64,000 nt of DNA from Myxococcus stipitatus DSM 14675 (lineage in GTDB: Bacteria > Myxococcota > Myxococcia > Myxococcales > Myxococcaceae), in assembly GCF_000331735.1 (NCBI RefSeq), contig NC_020126.1:9861501-9925500 (forward strand), in the 5' to 3' direction. Under the pieces are notes generated by a model. It made no database searches and was not told the origin of the DNA. It saw nothing but the letters and a program-made list of their open reading frames with translations. Below are positions 52,327 to 60,838 of this stretch, piece by piece. The position numbers and the translations under genes are program-made. Position 1 is the stretch's first letter; every line of letters starts with the position of its first letter.

Positions 52327-53382
52327 ATGAAGAAGCGCTGGTGGGTCGCGGGGGCAGTACTCGGGGTGGTGGCGGGGGTCGTCGTCAAGACGATCAACGA
52401 CGCGGGGCAGTTCAAGGAGCTCAAGCCCCACGCGTCTGGCGCCTGCAAGCCGGTCCCGGGGATGCCGGGCGCGGAGGACGTCACCTTCCATCCGACCCTG
52501 GGCTTCGCCTACGTCTCGTCCGACGACCGCCGGGCCACCGCGGCGGGGCGCCCCATCCCTGGCGGCATCTTCCGCTACGAGCCGGGGAGCAACACGCCGC
52601 CGGTGCTGCTCACGCGGGGCTTCTCCCAGGACTTCCATCCGCACGGCATCAGCCTCTTCGTCGCGCCGGACGGCACGCAGACGCTGTTCGTGGTGAACCA
52701 CCCCGACGGCGCGACGAACCAGGTGGAGCGCTTCGAGGTGGGCGCGGACGGGATGCTCGTCCACAAGGCGACGCTGAAGGACCCGCTGCTCGTCTCGCCC
52801 AACGACATCCTCGCGGTGGACGCCGAGCGCTTCTACTTCACGAACGACCACGGCCAGCCGCCCGGGGTGATGCGCACGTTGGAGGACTACCTCCAGCTGG
52901 GCCTGGGCAGCGTCGTCTACTTCGACGGCCAGCGCTTCCAGAAGGTCGTCGAGGGGACGAAGTACGCCAATGGCATCAACGTCTCCCGGGATGGGAAGAC
53001 GGTGTATCTGACGGAGACGGTGGGCAAGCTGCTGCACAGCTACGCGAGAGATCCGGCGACGGGAGCGCTGACACAACGCCACGTGCTGAAGCTGGACACC
53101 GCGCCGGACAACATCGAGCTGGATGCCCAGGGCGACCTCTGGATTGCCGCGCATCCCAAGCTGTTCGACTTCGTGTCCCACGCGACGGACCCGAAGGGCC
53201 TCGCCCGAGCCCCCGCGCAGGTGCTGCGCTTCTCCGGCACGGGCGCGGACATGAAGGTCACGGAGGTCTATCTCGACGACGGGAAGCAGACCGCCGCCAC
53301 GGCCACCGCGGCCGTCTTCGGCAAGCGGATGCTGCTGGGGCCCGTGTTCGACGCGGACCTCCTCGACTGCGAGCTGCCTTAG
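52327..53382 (+). CDS. Paraoxonase/arylesterase-like six-bladed beta-propeller protein
   Basis: 351 residues, with an uncleaved N-terminal hydrophobic helix (about 5-22), as in animal PON enzymes. The family blocks are strikingly preserved: HPHGISLFVAPDGTQTLFVV, NHPDGATNQVERFEV, SPNDILAVDAERFYFTNDHG, YANGINVSRDGKTVYLTET, DNIELDAQGDLWIAAHP and LLGPVFDADLLDCEL. Asn and Asp in the NDI, NGI and DNI blocks would bind the structural and catalytic calcium ions. PON-type enzymes hydrolyse lactones, including acyl-homoserine lactones, and aryl esters. Lactonase activity here is a family prediction. The stop overlaps that of the convergent ankyrin gene. Confidence 0.82.
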   Translation: MKKRWWVAGAVLGVVAGVVVKTINDAGQFKELKPHASGACKPVPGMPGAEDVTFHPTLGFAYVSSDDRRATAAGRPIPGGIFRYEPGSNTPPVLLTRGFSQDFHPHGISLFVAPDGTQTLFVVNHPDGATNQVERFEVGADGMLVHKATLKDPLLVSPNDILAVDAERFYFTNDHGQPPGVMRTLEDYLQLGLGSVVYFDGQRFQKVVEGTKYANGINVSRDGKTVYLTETVGKLLHSYARDPATGALTQRHVLKLDTAPDNIELDAQGDLWIAAHPKLFDFVSHATDPKGLARAPAQVLRFSGTGADMKVTEVYLDDGKQTAATATAAVFGKRMLLGPVFDADLLDCELP

Positions 53383-54818
53383 CGCACGGCGCCGGGCGGA
53401 GACTGGGAGCCAGGTCGCTCCCGCTCCGGACGGCTGAGGCCCGCCGCGTACAGCTCCGGGCCCAGCACCTGGGATTCCCGCGCGCGGAGGCGCAGCCAGT
53501 CCAGGCGCCTCTCCTCCGAGTGCCGCAGCGGAACGCCACCCTCTCGCAAGGCGCGGAGGACGCGCAGGCTCTCTCGCTCCGGGCAGAGCACCTGGGAGAC
53601 CACGGCCTCCTCGTAGAGCACCGCCCCTCCGTCCGGGGATGCATCCCAGCGAGCGCCATGCCGCAACAACAGGGCGACCGCCCTCGGCAGACATCGGCTC
53701 GCCGCCTCCATCAACGGTGTCCTGGACTGGCCCGCCTTGTTGATGTCCGCCTTCGCCTTCAGCAGCCGCTCCACCAGCGCCAGCTCCACGGGCTGGCCTC
53801 CTCGCAGCGCCGCGAGCAGGGGCGTCACCTCCGCTTCCCCTGGGCGATTCACGTCCGCGCCCGCCTCGAGCAGGGCGTCCACGAGCTGGAGGTTCCGGCT
53901 CGAGGCCGCCTCGATGAGCGGTGTGTTGCCAGCGTACTGCGTGGCATCGGGGTGGGCGCCCGCATCGAGCAGGCGCAGCACCACCGAGGTCATTCCCTGC
54001 TTCACCAGCATCGCGAGCATGGGCGGCTCCCCTGCCTTCGCGAGGGCGAGCACGGCCTTCTCGTCGCGCTCCCGCGCGGCCTTCCGCGAGGGCGTGAGCG
54101 CGGTGATGGCGATGCGCGAGCCAGGCGGCATCGACACATCCACTCCCTCCGCCACGAGCAACTCCACGCGGACGACCTCGGGGGGATTGAACCCCGCCGC
54201 GTCCACGGCCCGAATCATCGCGAGGCTTTCCTGCCGGCGGGCCTCATCCAGCGCCTCCTGGAGGACCTTGTGCTGAAGCGTGCCCTTCGCGCGGCGCCCC
54301 AACAGCAAGGCGCGCTTCACATCCTGCTTCCGCACGGCCACCAGGAAGTCCGCCTCGGCCAGACAGTCCGCGTCACCGCTCGCACCGGCTTGCGTCAGCA
54401 GCAACTCCGCGCCCGCCTTTCGCTCGGCCCGGGCAAAGCACCGCGCGCTCCAGCCGTGGGGGGGCCACGACGCGGAATGCCGAGGCATCCTCAAGTCCGG
54501 GTTCGCCTTCGCCTCCAGCAAGGTGCGGACGATGTCTTCATACCCCTGCTCAGCCGCCACCATCAGCCGCGTCATGCCGCGACAGTCATGCTCGCAATCC
54601 ATGGGCTGGTTGACGGCCGTCGTCCTGGCGAGCTCCCGCTTCAGCTTCGCGGTGGCCCTCCTGATATCCGCATCGGTGAGGAACTCGCCTCCCCCACCTC
54701 CACCCTTGATGATTTGAATGGGTTCCCGGCCCCTCCTGCACGCGGCGGCGGTGGGGCTACTCCAGATGAGGCCAGCCAGTACCCCCAACGACAGCACTCG
54801 AACGAGAACGGGCTTCAT
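53379..54818 (-). CDS. Exported ankyrin-repeat protein, cassette 1
   Basis: 479 residues from ATG 54818, fixed by the ATGA overlap with the gene before it. The signal peptide (about 1-25, ending TAAA) predicts export. Repeats include TRLMVAAEQGYEDIVRTLLE, NTPLIEAASSRNLQLVDALL, TPLLAALRGGQPVELALVER and TPLMEAASRCLPRAVALLL. A conserved, non-canonical block with SWPPHGWSARCFARAERK and DVKRALLLGRRAKGTLQHK lies between. Ankyrin repeats bind proteins; the partner is probably the co-translated Cys-rich protein or its target (inference). A Gly run near residue 38 is unique to this copy. Confidence 0.8.
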   Translation of the reverse strand: MKPVLVRVLSLGVLAGLIWSSPTAAACRRGREPIQIIKGGGGGGEFLTDADIRRATAKLKRELARTTAVNQPMDCEHDCRGMTRLMVAAEQGYEDIVRTLLEAKANPDLRMPRHSASWPPHGWSARCFARAERKAGAELLLTQAGASGDADCLAEADFLVAVRKQDVKRALLLGRRAKGTLQHKVLQEALDEARRQESLAMIRAVDAAGFNPPEVVRVELLVAEGVDVSMPPGSRIAITALTPSRKAARERDEKAVLALAKAGEPPMLAMLVKQGMTSVVLRLLDAGAHPDATQYAGNTPLIEAASSRNLQLVDALLEAGADVNRPGEAEVTPLLAALRGGQPVELALVERLLKAKADINKAGQSRTPLMEAASRCLPRAVALLLRHGARWDASPDGGAVLYEEAVVSQVLCPERESLRVLRALREGGVPLRHSEERRLDWLRLRARESQVLGPELYAAGLSRPERERPGSQSPPGAVR

Positions 54819-55861
54819 CCGCCACCCTTGTACGTGAGGGAGTACCAACGCACCTTGCCGAGCCGTGAGTCCTGGGTCCGCTGGTACAGCGCCTCGAGAC
54901 ACCCCTCTCGCGAGGTCTCGCTCAGACGATGGGCATAGGAGGACGCGCGCTCCAGACAAGCCATCAGGTCGACATCGAACGGCGTGAAGAGCTCGAGGTT
55001 CTCGACCCGCCGCAGCTCGGCGGCGCGGCGCAGCCCGAAGAGACCCGCGCTCCACGACACCATGCACCGATGGATGCCTTCGGGAGATGACCGGGCGTCC
55101 AAGCACTGTCCAGGCGTGGCGGTCAGGTCTGGAGCCACGCCTTTCTTCGACCAGGCCCCCTCGGGCCACCAACCTCGATAGCGCAGCTTGGGCCGAGCCT
55201 CGCTCGGGGCGCAGTCCTCGGGGCAGTTGCAGGCTTGCTCGAGCGGACCACACACCCCGTCGCCACAGCGGAGGCAGACCGGCTCCGACTCATCCTCCGT
55301 CTGGGGGCTGCACGTCTCGCTGGCCAACGGAACACCACACCGAGCCACCAGTCCGGGGCAACACGCCACACTGGCGCCCTGGACACCTTCGCCCGCACAG
55401 GGCTCCTGACTGGGGTGCTCGCTCTGACTTCTGCAGAACCGCACACCATCGCAGTAGATGCCGACCTCACAGCTCTTGGGGTACTTGCCGCAGCGCTCCA
55501 CGGACAAGCCCTCGCACCACACCTTCACGTCCGTCCTCGGCCCTCCCCAAGACATCCGGTGAGGCATCGGAGGAACCACCTCGTCACAGAAGGCAGAGTC
55601 CGCCTGCCTTCCCAGGGAAGGAGGCTCGGCCTCGTCCGTGGGTCCCACCCGCGCTCCCGCGCTCACCTGGGTGCCTCCGTCGAAATCAACGGGGCCTCCC
55701 TGGGCTCCTCCGACGCCTCCAGCGGGTTCCACGGGGCCTGGCGGCAACGGCCTCGGAGCCTTCGACTCCCGCAGGGCGAAGGCTACCCCGCCCCCGACGA
55801 GCAGGCAGAGCGCCACGCCGAACACGTTCTTCGTGAGGCCCTGACCCCTGGAGGCGACCAT
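54815..55861 (-). CDS. Membrane-anchored Cys-rich protein, cassette 1
   Basis: 348 residues from ATG 55861; an in-frame TTG four codons earlier is an alternative. One hydrophobic helix (about 10-28, VFGVALCLLVGGGVAFAL) anchors a Pro/Gly-rich stalk. A Cys-rich core follows: VWCEGLSVERCGKYPKSC, YCDGVRFCRSQ, VACCPGLVARCGVP, and CGDGVCGPLEQACNCPEDC, a motif frequent in myxobacterial extracellular proteins. The C-terminal 110 residues are helical (FTPFDVDLMACLERASSYA, SETSREGCLEALYQRTQDS). The cysteines would form disulfides outside the cytoplasm. Function unknown. Confidence 0.75.
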   Translation of the reverse strand: MVASRGQGLTKNVFGVALCLLVGGGVAFALRESKAPRPLPPGPVEPAGGVGGAQGGPVDFDGGTQVSAGARVGPTDEAEPPSLGRQADSAFCDEVVPPMPHRMSWGGPRTDVKVWCEGLSVERCGKYPKSCEVGIYCDGVRFCRSQSEHPSQEPCAGEGVQGASVACCPGLVARCGVPLASETCSPQTEDESEPVCLRCGDGVCGPLEQACNCPEDCAPSEARPKLRYRGWWPEGAWSKKGVAPDLTATPGQCLDARSSPEGIHRCMVSWSAGLFGLRRAAELRRVENLELFTPFDVDLMACLERASSYAHRLSETSREGCLEALYQRTQDSRLGKVRWYSLTYKGGG

Positions 55862-55896
55862 CCCGTCATTCAACCCAATGACAGTGGCAATTGGAA
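55861..55896 (-). promoter_or_regulatory. Conserved 36-bp upstream block, cassette 1
   Basis: The block runs from the first base of the ATG outward and is identical to the copy at 60784-60819. It contains the perfect inverted repeat GTCATT-N6-AATGAC (55865-55882), ending 3 nt before the ATG. The neighbouring spacer sequence is unrelated between cassettes. It may be an operator or an mRNA hairpin that covers the ribosome site. Confidence 0.6.
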
Positions 55897-55917
55897 ATCC
55901 CGACGCGAAATGCTGCC

Positions 55918-57339
55918 CTAGCGAGCGGTGGCGGGCGGCGGCCTGGGTGGCTCCTTCTCCCGGCGCAGTCCCGCCGCGTACAGCTCCGGGCCCAGCATCA
56001 GGGACTTTCGTGCGCGCGCGCGCAGCCAATCCAACCCCGGCGCATCGGGCGGGTGGAACGGAACGCCCCCATCTCGCAGGGCGCGGAGGACCTGCACGGT
56101 GACCTTCTCGGGACAAGGCACCTGCGGGACCAGGGCCTCTTCGTAGAGTTCCGGGCCTCCACCCGGAAGCACGTCCCAGCGAGCCCCTCGCTGCAACAGC
56201 AAGGCAACCCCCTTGGGCAGACACCGGCTCGCCGCCTCCCTCAACGGCGCCCCTTCGCCGTCCGCCTTGTTGACGTCCGCCTTCGCCTTCACCAGTTGCT
56301 CCACCAGCCCGAACTCCGCGGTCGGGAAGCCTCGAAGCGCCGCGAGCAGTGGCGTCACCCCCTTCTCCCCCGGGAGATTCACATCCGCACCCGCGACGAG
56401 CAGGGCATCGACCAGCACCTGCTCCTGACGACGCACCGCCTTGATGAGCGGCGTGTCCTCCCCCTCCTCCCGAAGGTTGGGGTCAGCCCCCCTCTCGAGC
56501 AAATGCAGCACCACCGGGGTCATCCATCGCTCCATCAGCAACGTGAGCCTGGGCGGCGGATGCCCCGCTTCCAGGAGGGCGCGCACGGCCTTCTCGTCAC
56601 CCTCCTCCAGGGCCCGCTCCACGAGGGTGGGCACGGTGATGGAGATGCGCGAGCCGGCCCTCATCGACACATCCGCTCCCGGCGCCACGCGCAGCGATAC
56701 CTGGACAGGCGAATGGGGATTGAACCCCGCCGCGTCCACCGCCCGAATCATCGCGAGGCTTTGCTGCTTGATGGCCAGGCCCAGTGCCGCGCGGAGGACC
56801 TCCTGCTGAATCCGCCCCTGCGCGCGGCGCCCCAGCAGCAAGGCGCGCTTCGCGTCTTGACTCCTCACGGCCGCCAGGAAATCCGCCTCCACCAGGCACG
56901 CCTCGTCTCCGCTCGCGCCTGCCCGCACCAACAGCCTCTCCGGGCCGGACTTCCCCGCGGAGCGTGCGAAGCACCGCGCGGACCAACCCGTGGGTGGCCA
57001 CGACGCGAGATGCCGAGGCACTCTCAAGTGAGGGTCCGCCTTCGCCTTCAACAACAGGCGGACGATGGGCGCATGGCCTCTCTCGCTCGCCACCATCAGC
57101 GGCGTCATGAGGTGGAAGTCTCCAGTGGGGTCGTCCGTCCTGTTGACGGCGGTGCCTTCACCGAGCAGCGACTGCATCCGCGCGACGTCTCCGTCTCGTG
57201 CCGCGTTGATGACGGGGACCTCTGGCTTGAAGGTCACCTCGCGCCGGAGCACGGGCATCGTCGCGGCGGCGGGGCCGCTCGACAAGGCGACACAGGCCAG
57301 CACCCACGACGACAACACTCGAAAGAGCCGGGACTTCAT
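55918..57339 (-). CDS. Exported ankyrin-repeat protein, cassette 2
   Basis: 473 residues from ATG 57339 (MKSRLFRVLSSWVLACVALS), coupled by ATGA overlap to the Cys-rich gene. Signal peptide of about 26 residues. Repeats include MTPLMVASERGHAPIVRLLL, DTPLIKAVRRQEQVLVDALL and APLREAASRCLPKGVALLL, plus the cassette-specific block SWPPTGWSARCFARSAGK. It aligns along its full length with the cassette 1 and 3 proteins, with the largest differences near the N-terminus and at the Pro-rich C-terminus. Confidence 0.8.
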   Translation of the reverse strand: MKSRLFRVLSSWVLACVALSSGPAAATMPVLRREVTFKPEVPVINAARDGDVARMQSLLGEGTAVNRTDDPTGDFHLMTPLMVASERGHAPIVRLLLKAKADPHLRVPRHLASWPPTGWSARCFARSAGKSGPERLLVRAGASGDEACLVEADFLAAVRSQDAKRALLLGRRAQGRIQQEVLRAALGLAIKQQSLAMIRAVDAAGFNPHSPVQVSLRVAPGADVSMRAGSRISITVPTLVERALEEGDEKAVRALLEAGHPPPRLTLLMERWMTPVVLHLLERGADPNLREEGEDTPLIKAVRRQEQVLVDALLVAGADVNLPGEKGVTPLLAALRGFPTAEFGLVEQLVKAKADVNKADGEGAPLREAASRCLPKGVALLLQRGARWDVLPGGGPELYEEALVPQVPCPEKVTVQVLRALRDGGVPFHPPDAPGLDWLRARARKSLMLGPELYAAGLRREKEPPRPPPATAR

Positions 57340-58274
57340 CGCGAGTCCTCCGACAGGGTGGAGAACCACCGCAGCTTGTCGAGCCTCGCGTCCTGGGTGC
57401 GCCGGTACAGCGCCTCGATACAGCCCTCCCTCGACGTCTCGCTCCGGCGCTCGGCGTATGAGCCCCAGCGCTCCAGGCAGCGCATCAGGTCGATGTCGAA
57501 GGGAGTGAAGGGCGCGAGGTTCTCGACCCGCGGAAGCGCGTCCGCGTCGCTCAACCCGAAGAGGGCCTCGCTCCACGACTCCAGGCAGGAGTGGACGCCC
57601 CCCGCGGTCGCATGGATGTCCAGGCACTGTCCAGGCGTGGCGGCCTTCTCCAACTCCGACGGGGGGCCCTTGGGCATCAGTCCTCGATGGTGGACCTTGG
57701 GGCGGGCCTCGCTCGTGGCGCAGTCCTCGGGGCAGTTGCAGGCCTGCTCGTACACACCACACACGCCGTCGCCACAGCGGAGGCAGACGGGCTCGGAGGT
57801 CTCCTCCCCCGAGTCGCAGGTCTCGTCCTTCAAACGGGCCCCACACCGAGAAACGAGCCCGGGACAACACGCCCTGCCACCGACGTGGAGCCCTTCTCCC
57901 GCGCAGGACTCCTGCCCCCGGCTGCGCTCCTGGGCCCTGCAGAACCGCACACCATCGCAATAGACGGCGGCCTCGCAGTCCTGGGGGTACTCGCCACAGC
58001 GCTCCACGGACAAGCCCTCGCACCACACGTCCGCGGCGTCCGGGCGCTCCGCTGGCTCTTCCTCCAGGGCGCTCGGTCCCGGACGGGCCTCGACGAGACG
58101 CGCCTCCTCACTCCGCGAGGGCACCTCGGGCGCGCCACGGGGAACACCCGACTCCACGGGCCCCATCGACGACACTTCCGGCGCACTCGGCTCCCGCAGG
58201 GCAAAGGCGACAGCGCCACCCGTCAGCAAGCAGAGCGCCACGACCTGCAGGTTCTTCGTGACACCCCGAGCCAT
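57336..58274 (-). CDS. Membrane-anchored Cys-rich protein, cassette 2
   Basis: 312 residues from ATG 58274 (MARGVTKNLQVVALCLL); TTG 58286 would add four residues. It has the same plan as its paralogues: single N-terminal helix, a variable acidic/Pro stalk (the shortest of the three), a Cys core with CGEYPQDCEAAVYCDGVRFC and CGDGVCGVYEQACNCPEDC, and a helical C-terminal part with FTPFDIDLMRCLERWGSYA. The stop overlaps the ankyrin gene start. The spacer upstream is 57 bp and carries the conserved block. Confidence 0.75.
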   Translation of the reverse strand: MARGVTKNLQVVALCLLTGGAVAFALREPSAPEVSSMGPVESGVPRGAPEVPSRSEEARLVEARPGPSALEEEPAERPDAADVWCEGLSVERCGEYPQDCEAAVYCDGVRFCRAQERSRGQESCAGEGLHVGGRACCPGLVSRCGARLKDETCDSGEETSEPVCLRCGDGVCGVYEQACNCPEDCATSEARPKVHHRGLMPKGPPSELEKAATPGQCLDIHATAGGVHSCLESWSEALFGLSDADALPRVENLAPFTPFDIDLMRCLERWGSYAERRSETSREGCIEALYRRTQDARLDKLRWFSTLSEDSR

Positions 58275-58309
58275 CCCGTCATTCAACCCAATGACACTGG
58301 CAATTGGAA
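58274..58309 (-). promoter_or_regulatory. Conserved 36-bp upstream block, cassette 2
   Basis: It differs from the other two copies at one base (C for G on the plus strand, in the centre of the outer half). The inverted repeat GTCATT-N6-AATGAC lies at 58278-58295 and is unchanged. The position relative to the ATG is the same as in cassettes 1 and 3. Confidence 0.6.
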
Positions 58310-58331
58310 TGCCCGATTCGGCCCAGGCCCC

Positions 58332-59759
58332 TCAGGGCGCGGCATCGGGAGGAGGCTGGGGCTGCTCCTTCTCCGGACTCAGTCCCGCCGCGTACAGCTC
58401 CGGGCCCAGCATCTGGGACTCCCGTGCGCGCACGCGCATCCAGTCCAGGCCCGGCGTCCCCGGAGAATGGAACGGCACGCCGCCCTCTCGAAGCACGCGG
58501 AGGACCTGCACGGCGACCTTGTCGGGACAGCTCACCTGAGGAACGACGGCCTCCTCATAGAGCCCCGGCCCTCCACCCGGTGGCCCGTCCCAGCGCGCCC
58601 CCTTCTGCAACAGCAAGGAGACGGCCCTCGGCAGACACCGGCTCACCGCCTCCATCAGCGGCGTCCGGTAGCGGCCCGCCTTGTTGACGTCCGCCTTGGC
58701 CTCCAGCAGTCGCTCCACCAGCGACAGTTCCACGGGCTTGTCCCCCTGCAGCGCCGCCATCAGCGGCGTCACCTCCACCTCGCCCGGAAGATTCACGTCC
58801 GCGCCCGCCGCGAGCAGTGCGTCCACGAGCACCCGGTTCCGGTCCAGCGCCGCCTCGATGAGCGGCGTGTTGCCATCCTGCTCCCCGACGTCGGGGTTGG
58901 CGCCGGCCTTGAGTTGCTGCAGCACCACCGAGTTCATCCTCCACCGCACCAGCATCATGAGGAGGGGCGGTGACTCCCCCGCTCTCACGAGGGCGAGCAC
59001 GGTCGCCTCATCGCGCTCCTGCATGGCCTTCTGCGTGGGCGTGAGCGCGGAGATGGAGATGCGCGAGTCGGGCCGCATCGACACATCCACCCCCGAGGCC
59101 ACCGGCAGGTTGACGTGGAAGCCTCCGCCGTGGCCCGGGTTGAAGCCCGCCGCGTCCACGGCCCGAATCAACGGGAGGCTCCGCTGCTCGATGGCCAGCA
59201 TCAGGGCCTTCTGGAGGACCCGCTGCTGAATCCTGCCCGTCGAGCGGCGGGCCAACAGCAAGGCGCGCTTCGCGTCCTTCTTCCGCACCGCCGCGAGGAA
59301 GTCCGCGTCGTCCAGGCACTCCGCATCGCCGCTCGCGCCGGCCTCCACCAGCGCTTTCTCCGCGCCGGACTTCCCCGAGGAGCGCGCGAAGCACCGCGCG
59401 GACCAGCCCTGCGGCGGCCACATCCCGGAGTGCCGAGGCGCGCGCAGCAGAGGGTCCGCCTTCGCCTTCAGCAACAGGCGGATGACGGGGGCATGACCGT
59501 TCTCGGCGGCCACCATCAGCGGCGACATGCCGTGAGCGTCGCCCGCGCCGGTACCCGGTCCGTTGACCGCGGTCGTTTTCGCGAGCGCATCCTTCATCTT
59601 CTCGGCGTCGCCTCCGGCCGCCGCCGCGTAGAGGTAGGAGGAGTCCCCTCGCCTGATGATTTGAATGACCTCCCGCCGGGTCAGCGCGGAGGCGGAGCCA
59701 CTCGCGACGAGGCAGGCCAGCACACACGACGACAGCACTCGAACGAGGATGGGCTTCAT
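58332..59759 (-). CDS. Exported ankyrin-repeat protein, cassette 3
   Basis: 475 residues from ATG 59759 (MKPILVRVLSSCVLACLVAS), ATGA-coupled to its Cys-rich partner. Signal peptide of about 25 residues. Ankyrin repeats are the clearest of the three copies: MSPLMVAAENGHAPVIRLLL, NTPLIEAALDRNRVLVDALL, TPLMAALQGDKPVELSLVER and TPLMEAVSRCLPRAVSLLL. The block MWPPQGWSARCFARSSGK corresponds to the cassette-specific region of its paralogues. The C-terminal LGPELYAAGL block is shared by all three. Confidence 0.8.
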   Translation of the reverse strand: MKPILVRVLSSCVLACLVASGSASALTRREVIQIIRRGDSSYLYAAAAGGDAEKMKDALAKTTAVNGPGTGAGDAHGMSPLMVAAENGHAPVIRLLLKAKADPLLRAPRHSGMWPPQGWSARCFARSSGKSGAEKALVEAGASGDAECLDDADFLAAVRKKDAKRALLLARRSTGRIQQRVLQKALMLAIEQRSLPLIRAVDAAGFNPGHGGGFHVNLPVASGVDVSMRPDSRISISALTPTQKAMQERDEATVLALVRAGESPPLLMMLVRWRMNSVVLQQLKAGANPDVGEQDGNTPLIEAALDRNRVLVDALLAAGADVNLPGEVEVTPLMAALQGDKPVELSLVERLLEAKADVNKAGRYRTPLMEAVSRCLPRAVSLLLQKGARWDGPPGGGPGLYEEAVVPQVSCPDKVAVQVLRVLREGGVPFHSPGTPGLDWMRVRARESQMLGPELYAAGLSPEKEQPQPPPDAAP

Positions 59760-60784
59760 CGCGAGCGTCCATACGAGGAGGAGAACCACCGCAGCTTGTC
59801 GAGCCGTGAGTCCTGGGTGCGCTGGTACAACGCTTCGAGACATCCCTCGCGCGACGTCTCGCTCCTGCGGGCGGCGTAGGAGGAGCCGCGCTCCAGACAG
59901 CGCATCAGGTCCAGGTCGAACGGCGTGAAGGACTCGAGGTCCTCGACCCGCTGGAGCTCCGCCGAGCGGCGCAGCCCGAAGAGGCCCTCGCTCCACGACT
60001 CCAGGCAGCGAAGGACGCCCTCCGGGGAGGCCTGGGTGTCCAGACACTGCCCAGGCGCGGTGGTCCCTTCCGGAGCGGCGCCGTCGGGCGCGACGCCCTG
60101 GGGCCACGGTCCTTGAAAGCGCAGCTTCGGCCGCGCCTCGCTCGTGGCGCAGTCCTCGGGGCAGTTGCAGGCCTGCTCGAACGGGCCACAGACGCCGTCG
60201 CCGCAACGGATGCAGACCGGCTCCGACTCGTCGCCCTTCTGGGGGTTGCACGCCCCGCGTCCCCCCGCCGGAACCCCACATCGAGCGACGAGCCCAGAGC
60301 AACACGCCACGTTGGCACCCAGGATGCCCTCCGCCGCGCACGCCTCCGCGCTGGGGAACTCCGGCCGGCTCCTGCAGAACCGGACACCGTCGCAATAGGC
60401 GCCGACCTCGCAGTCCTCGCGGTGGCTGCCGCAGCGCTCCACGGACAAACCCTCACACCACACGGCCGCGTTCTTCGGGCGCGCCGTCCGCCCTGGCGGC
60501 ATCCGGCGTGGGACTCGCGGGTCGACGAAGGGTCCGTCGAGGCGTGCCGTCCTCACCTCCCGGATGGGAACCTTCGGCTCCTCTTTGGGAACCTTCGGCC
60601 CCTGCGTGGGAACCGCGGGTCCTCCCGTGAGAACACCCGCGTCCACGGCCTCACGGGGAAGCGTCCTCGGAACACTCGGCTCACGCAGGACGGACGCCAC
60701 GGCTCCACCCACGAGCAGGCAGAGCGCGACGACCAGCAGGTTCTTCGTGACGCCCCGCCGGGGCGGGGGAGCGGCCTGTGCCAT
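59756..60784 (-). CDS. Membrane-anchored Cys-rich protein, cassette 3
   Basis: 342 residues from ATG 60784 (MAQAAPPPRRGVTKNLLVV); TTG 60796 is an alternative. N-terminal helix, then a stalk with degenerate Pro/Lys/Val repeats (TQGPKVPKEEPKVPIREV) not seen in the other copies. The Cys core includes CGSHREDCEVGAYCDGVRFC and CGDGVCGPFEQACNCPEDC. The C-terminal helical part matches cassette 1. It is the first gene of the array and follows the superoxide dismutase gene by 54 bp. Confidence 0.75.
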   Translation of the reverse strand: MAQAAPPPRRGVTKNLLVVALCLLVGGAVASVLREPSVPRTLPREAVDAGVLTGGPAVPTQGPKVPKEEPKVPIREVRTARLDGPFVDPRVPRRMPPGRTARPKNAAVWCEGLSVERCGSHREDCEVGAYCDGVRFCRSRPEFPSAEACAAEGILGANVACCSGLVARCGVPAGGRGACNPQKGDESEPVCIRCGDGVCGPFEQACNCPEDCATSEARPKLRFQGPWPQGVAPDGAAPEGTTAPGQCLDTQASPEGVLRCLESWSEGLFGLRRSAELQRVEDLESFTPFDLDLMRCLERGSSYAARRSETSREGCLEALYQRTQDSRLDKLRWFSSSYGRSR

Positions 60785-60819
60785 CCCGTCATTCAACCCA
60801 ATGACAGTGGCAATTGGAA
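60784..60819 (-). promoter_or_regulatory. Conserved 36-bp upstream block, cassette 3
   Basis: Identical over all 36 bases to the cassette 1 block; inverted repeat at 60788-60805. The block sits between the stop of the superoxide dismutase gene and the first cassette, so cassette 3 can be expressed separately from that gene. Confidence 0.6.
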
Positions 60820-60838
60820 AGCCGCCCCCCGGGGAAGG

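Larger units (their letters stand above)
53379..60784 (-). repeat. Three tandem copies of a two-gene Cys-rich/ankyrin cassette
   Basis: Cassette 1 spans 53379-55861, cassette 2 55918-58274 and cassette 3 58332-60784, each about 2.4 kb. Every copy has the same order (membrane-anchored Cys-rich protein, then ankyrin protein), the same 4-bp ATGA overlap, and a spacer of 54-57 bp containing the same 36-bp block. Protein conservation is concentrated in the Cys-rich core, the C-terminal half of the first protein, and the ankyrin repeats, while linkers vary. No mobile-element genes lie within or beside the array. Confidence 0.85.

Noticed and set aside
53379..60784. Cassette array as an insertion-sequence or phage cargo
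   Set aside because: There are no mobile-element genes or terminal repeats, and codon use is like that of the neighbours.
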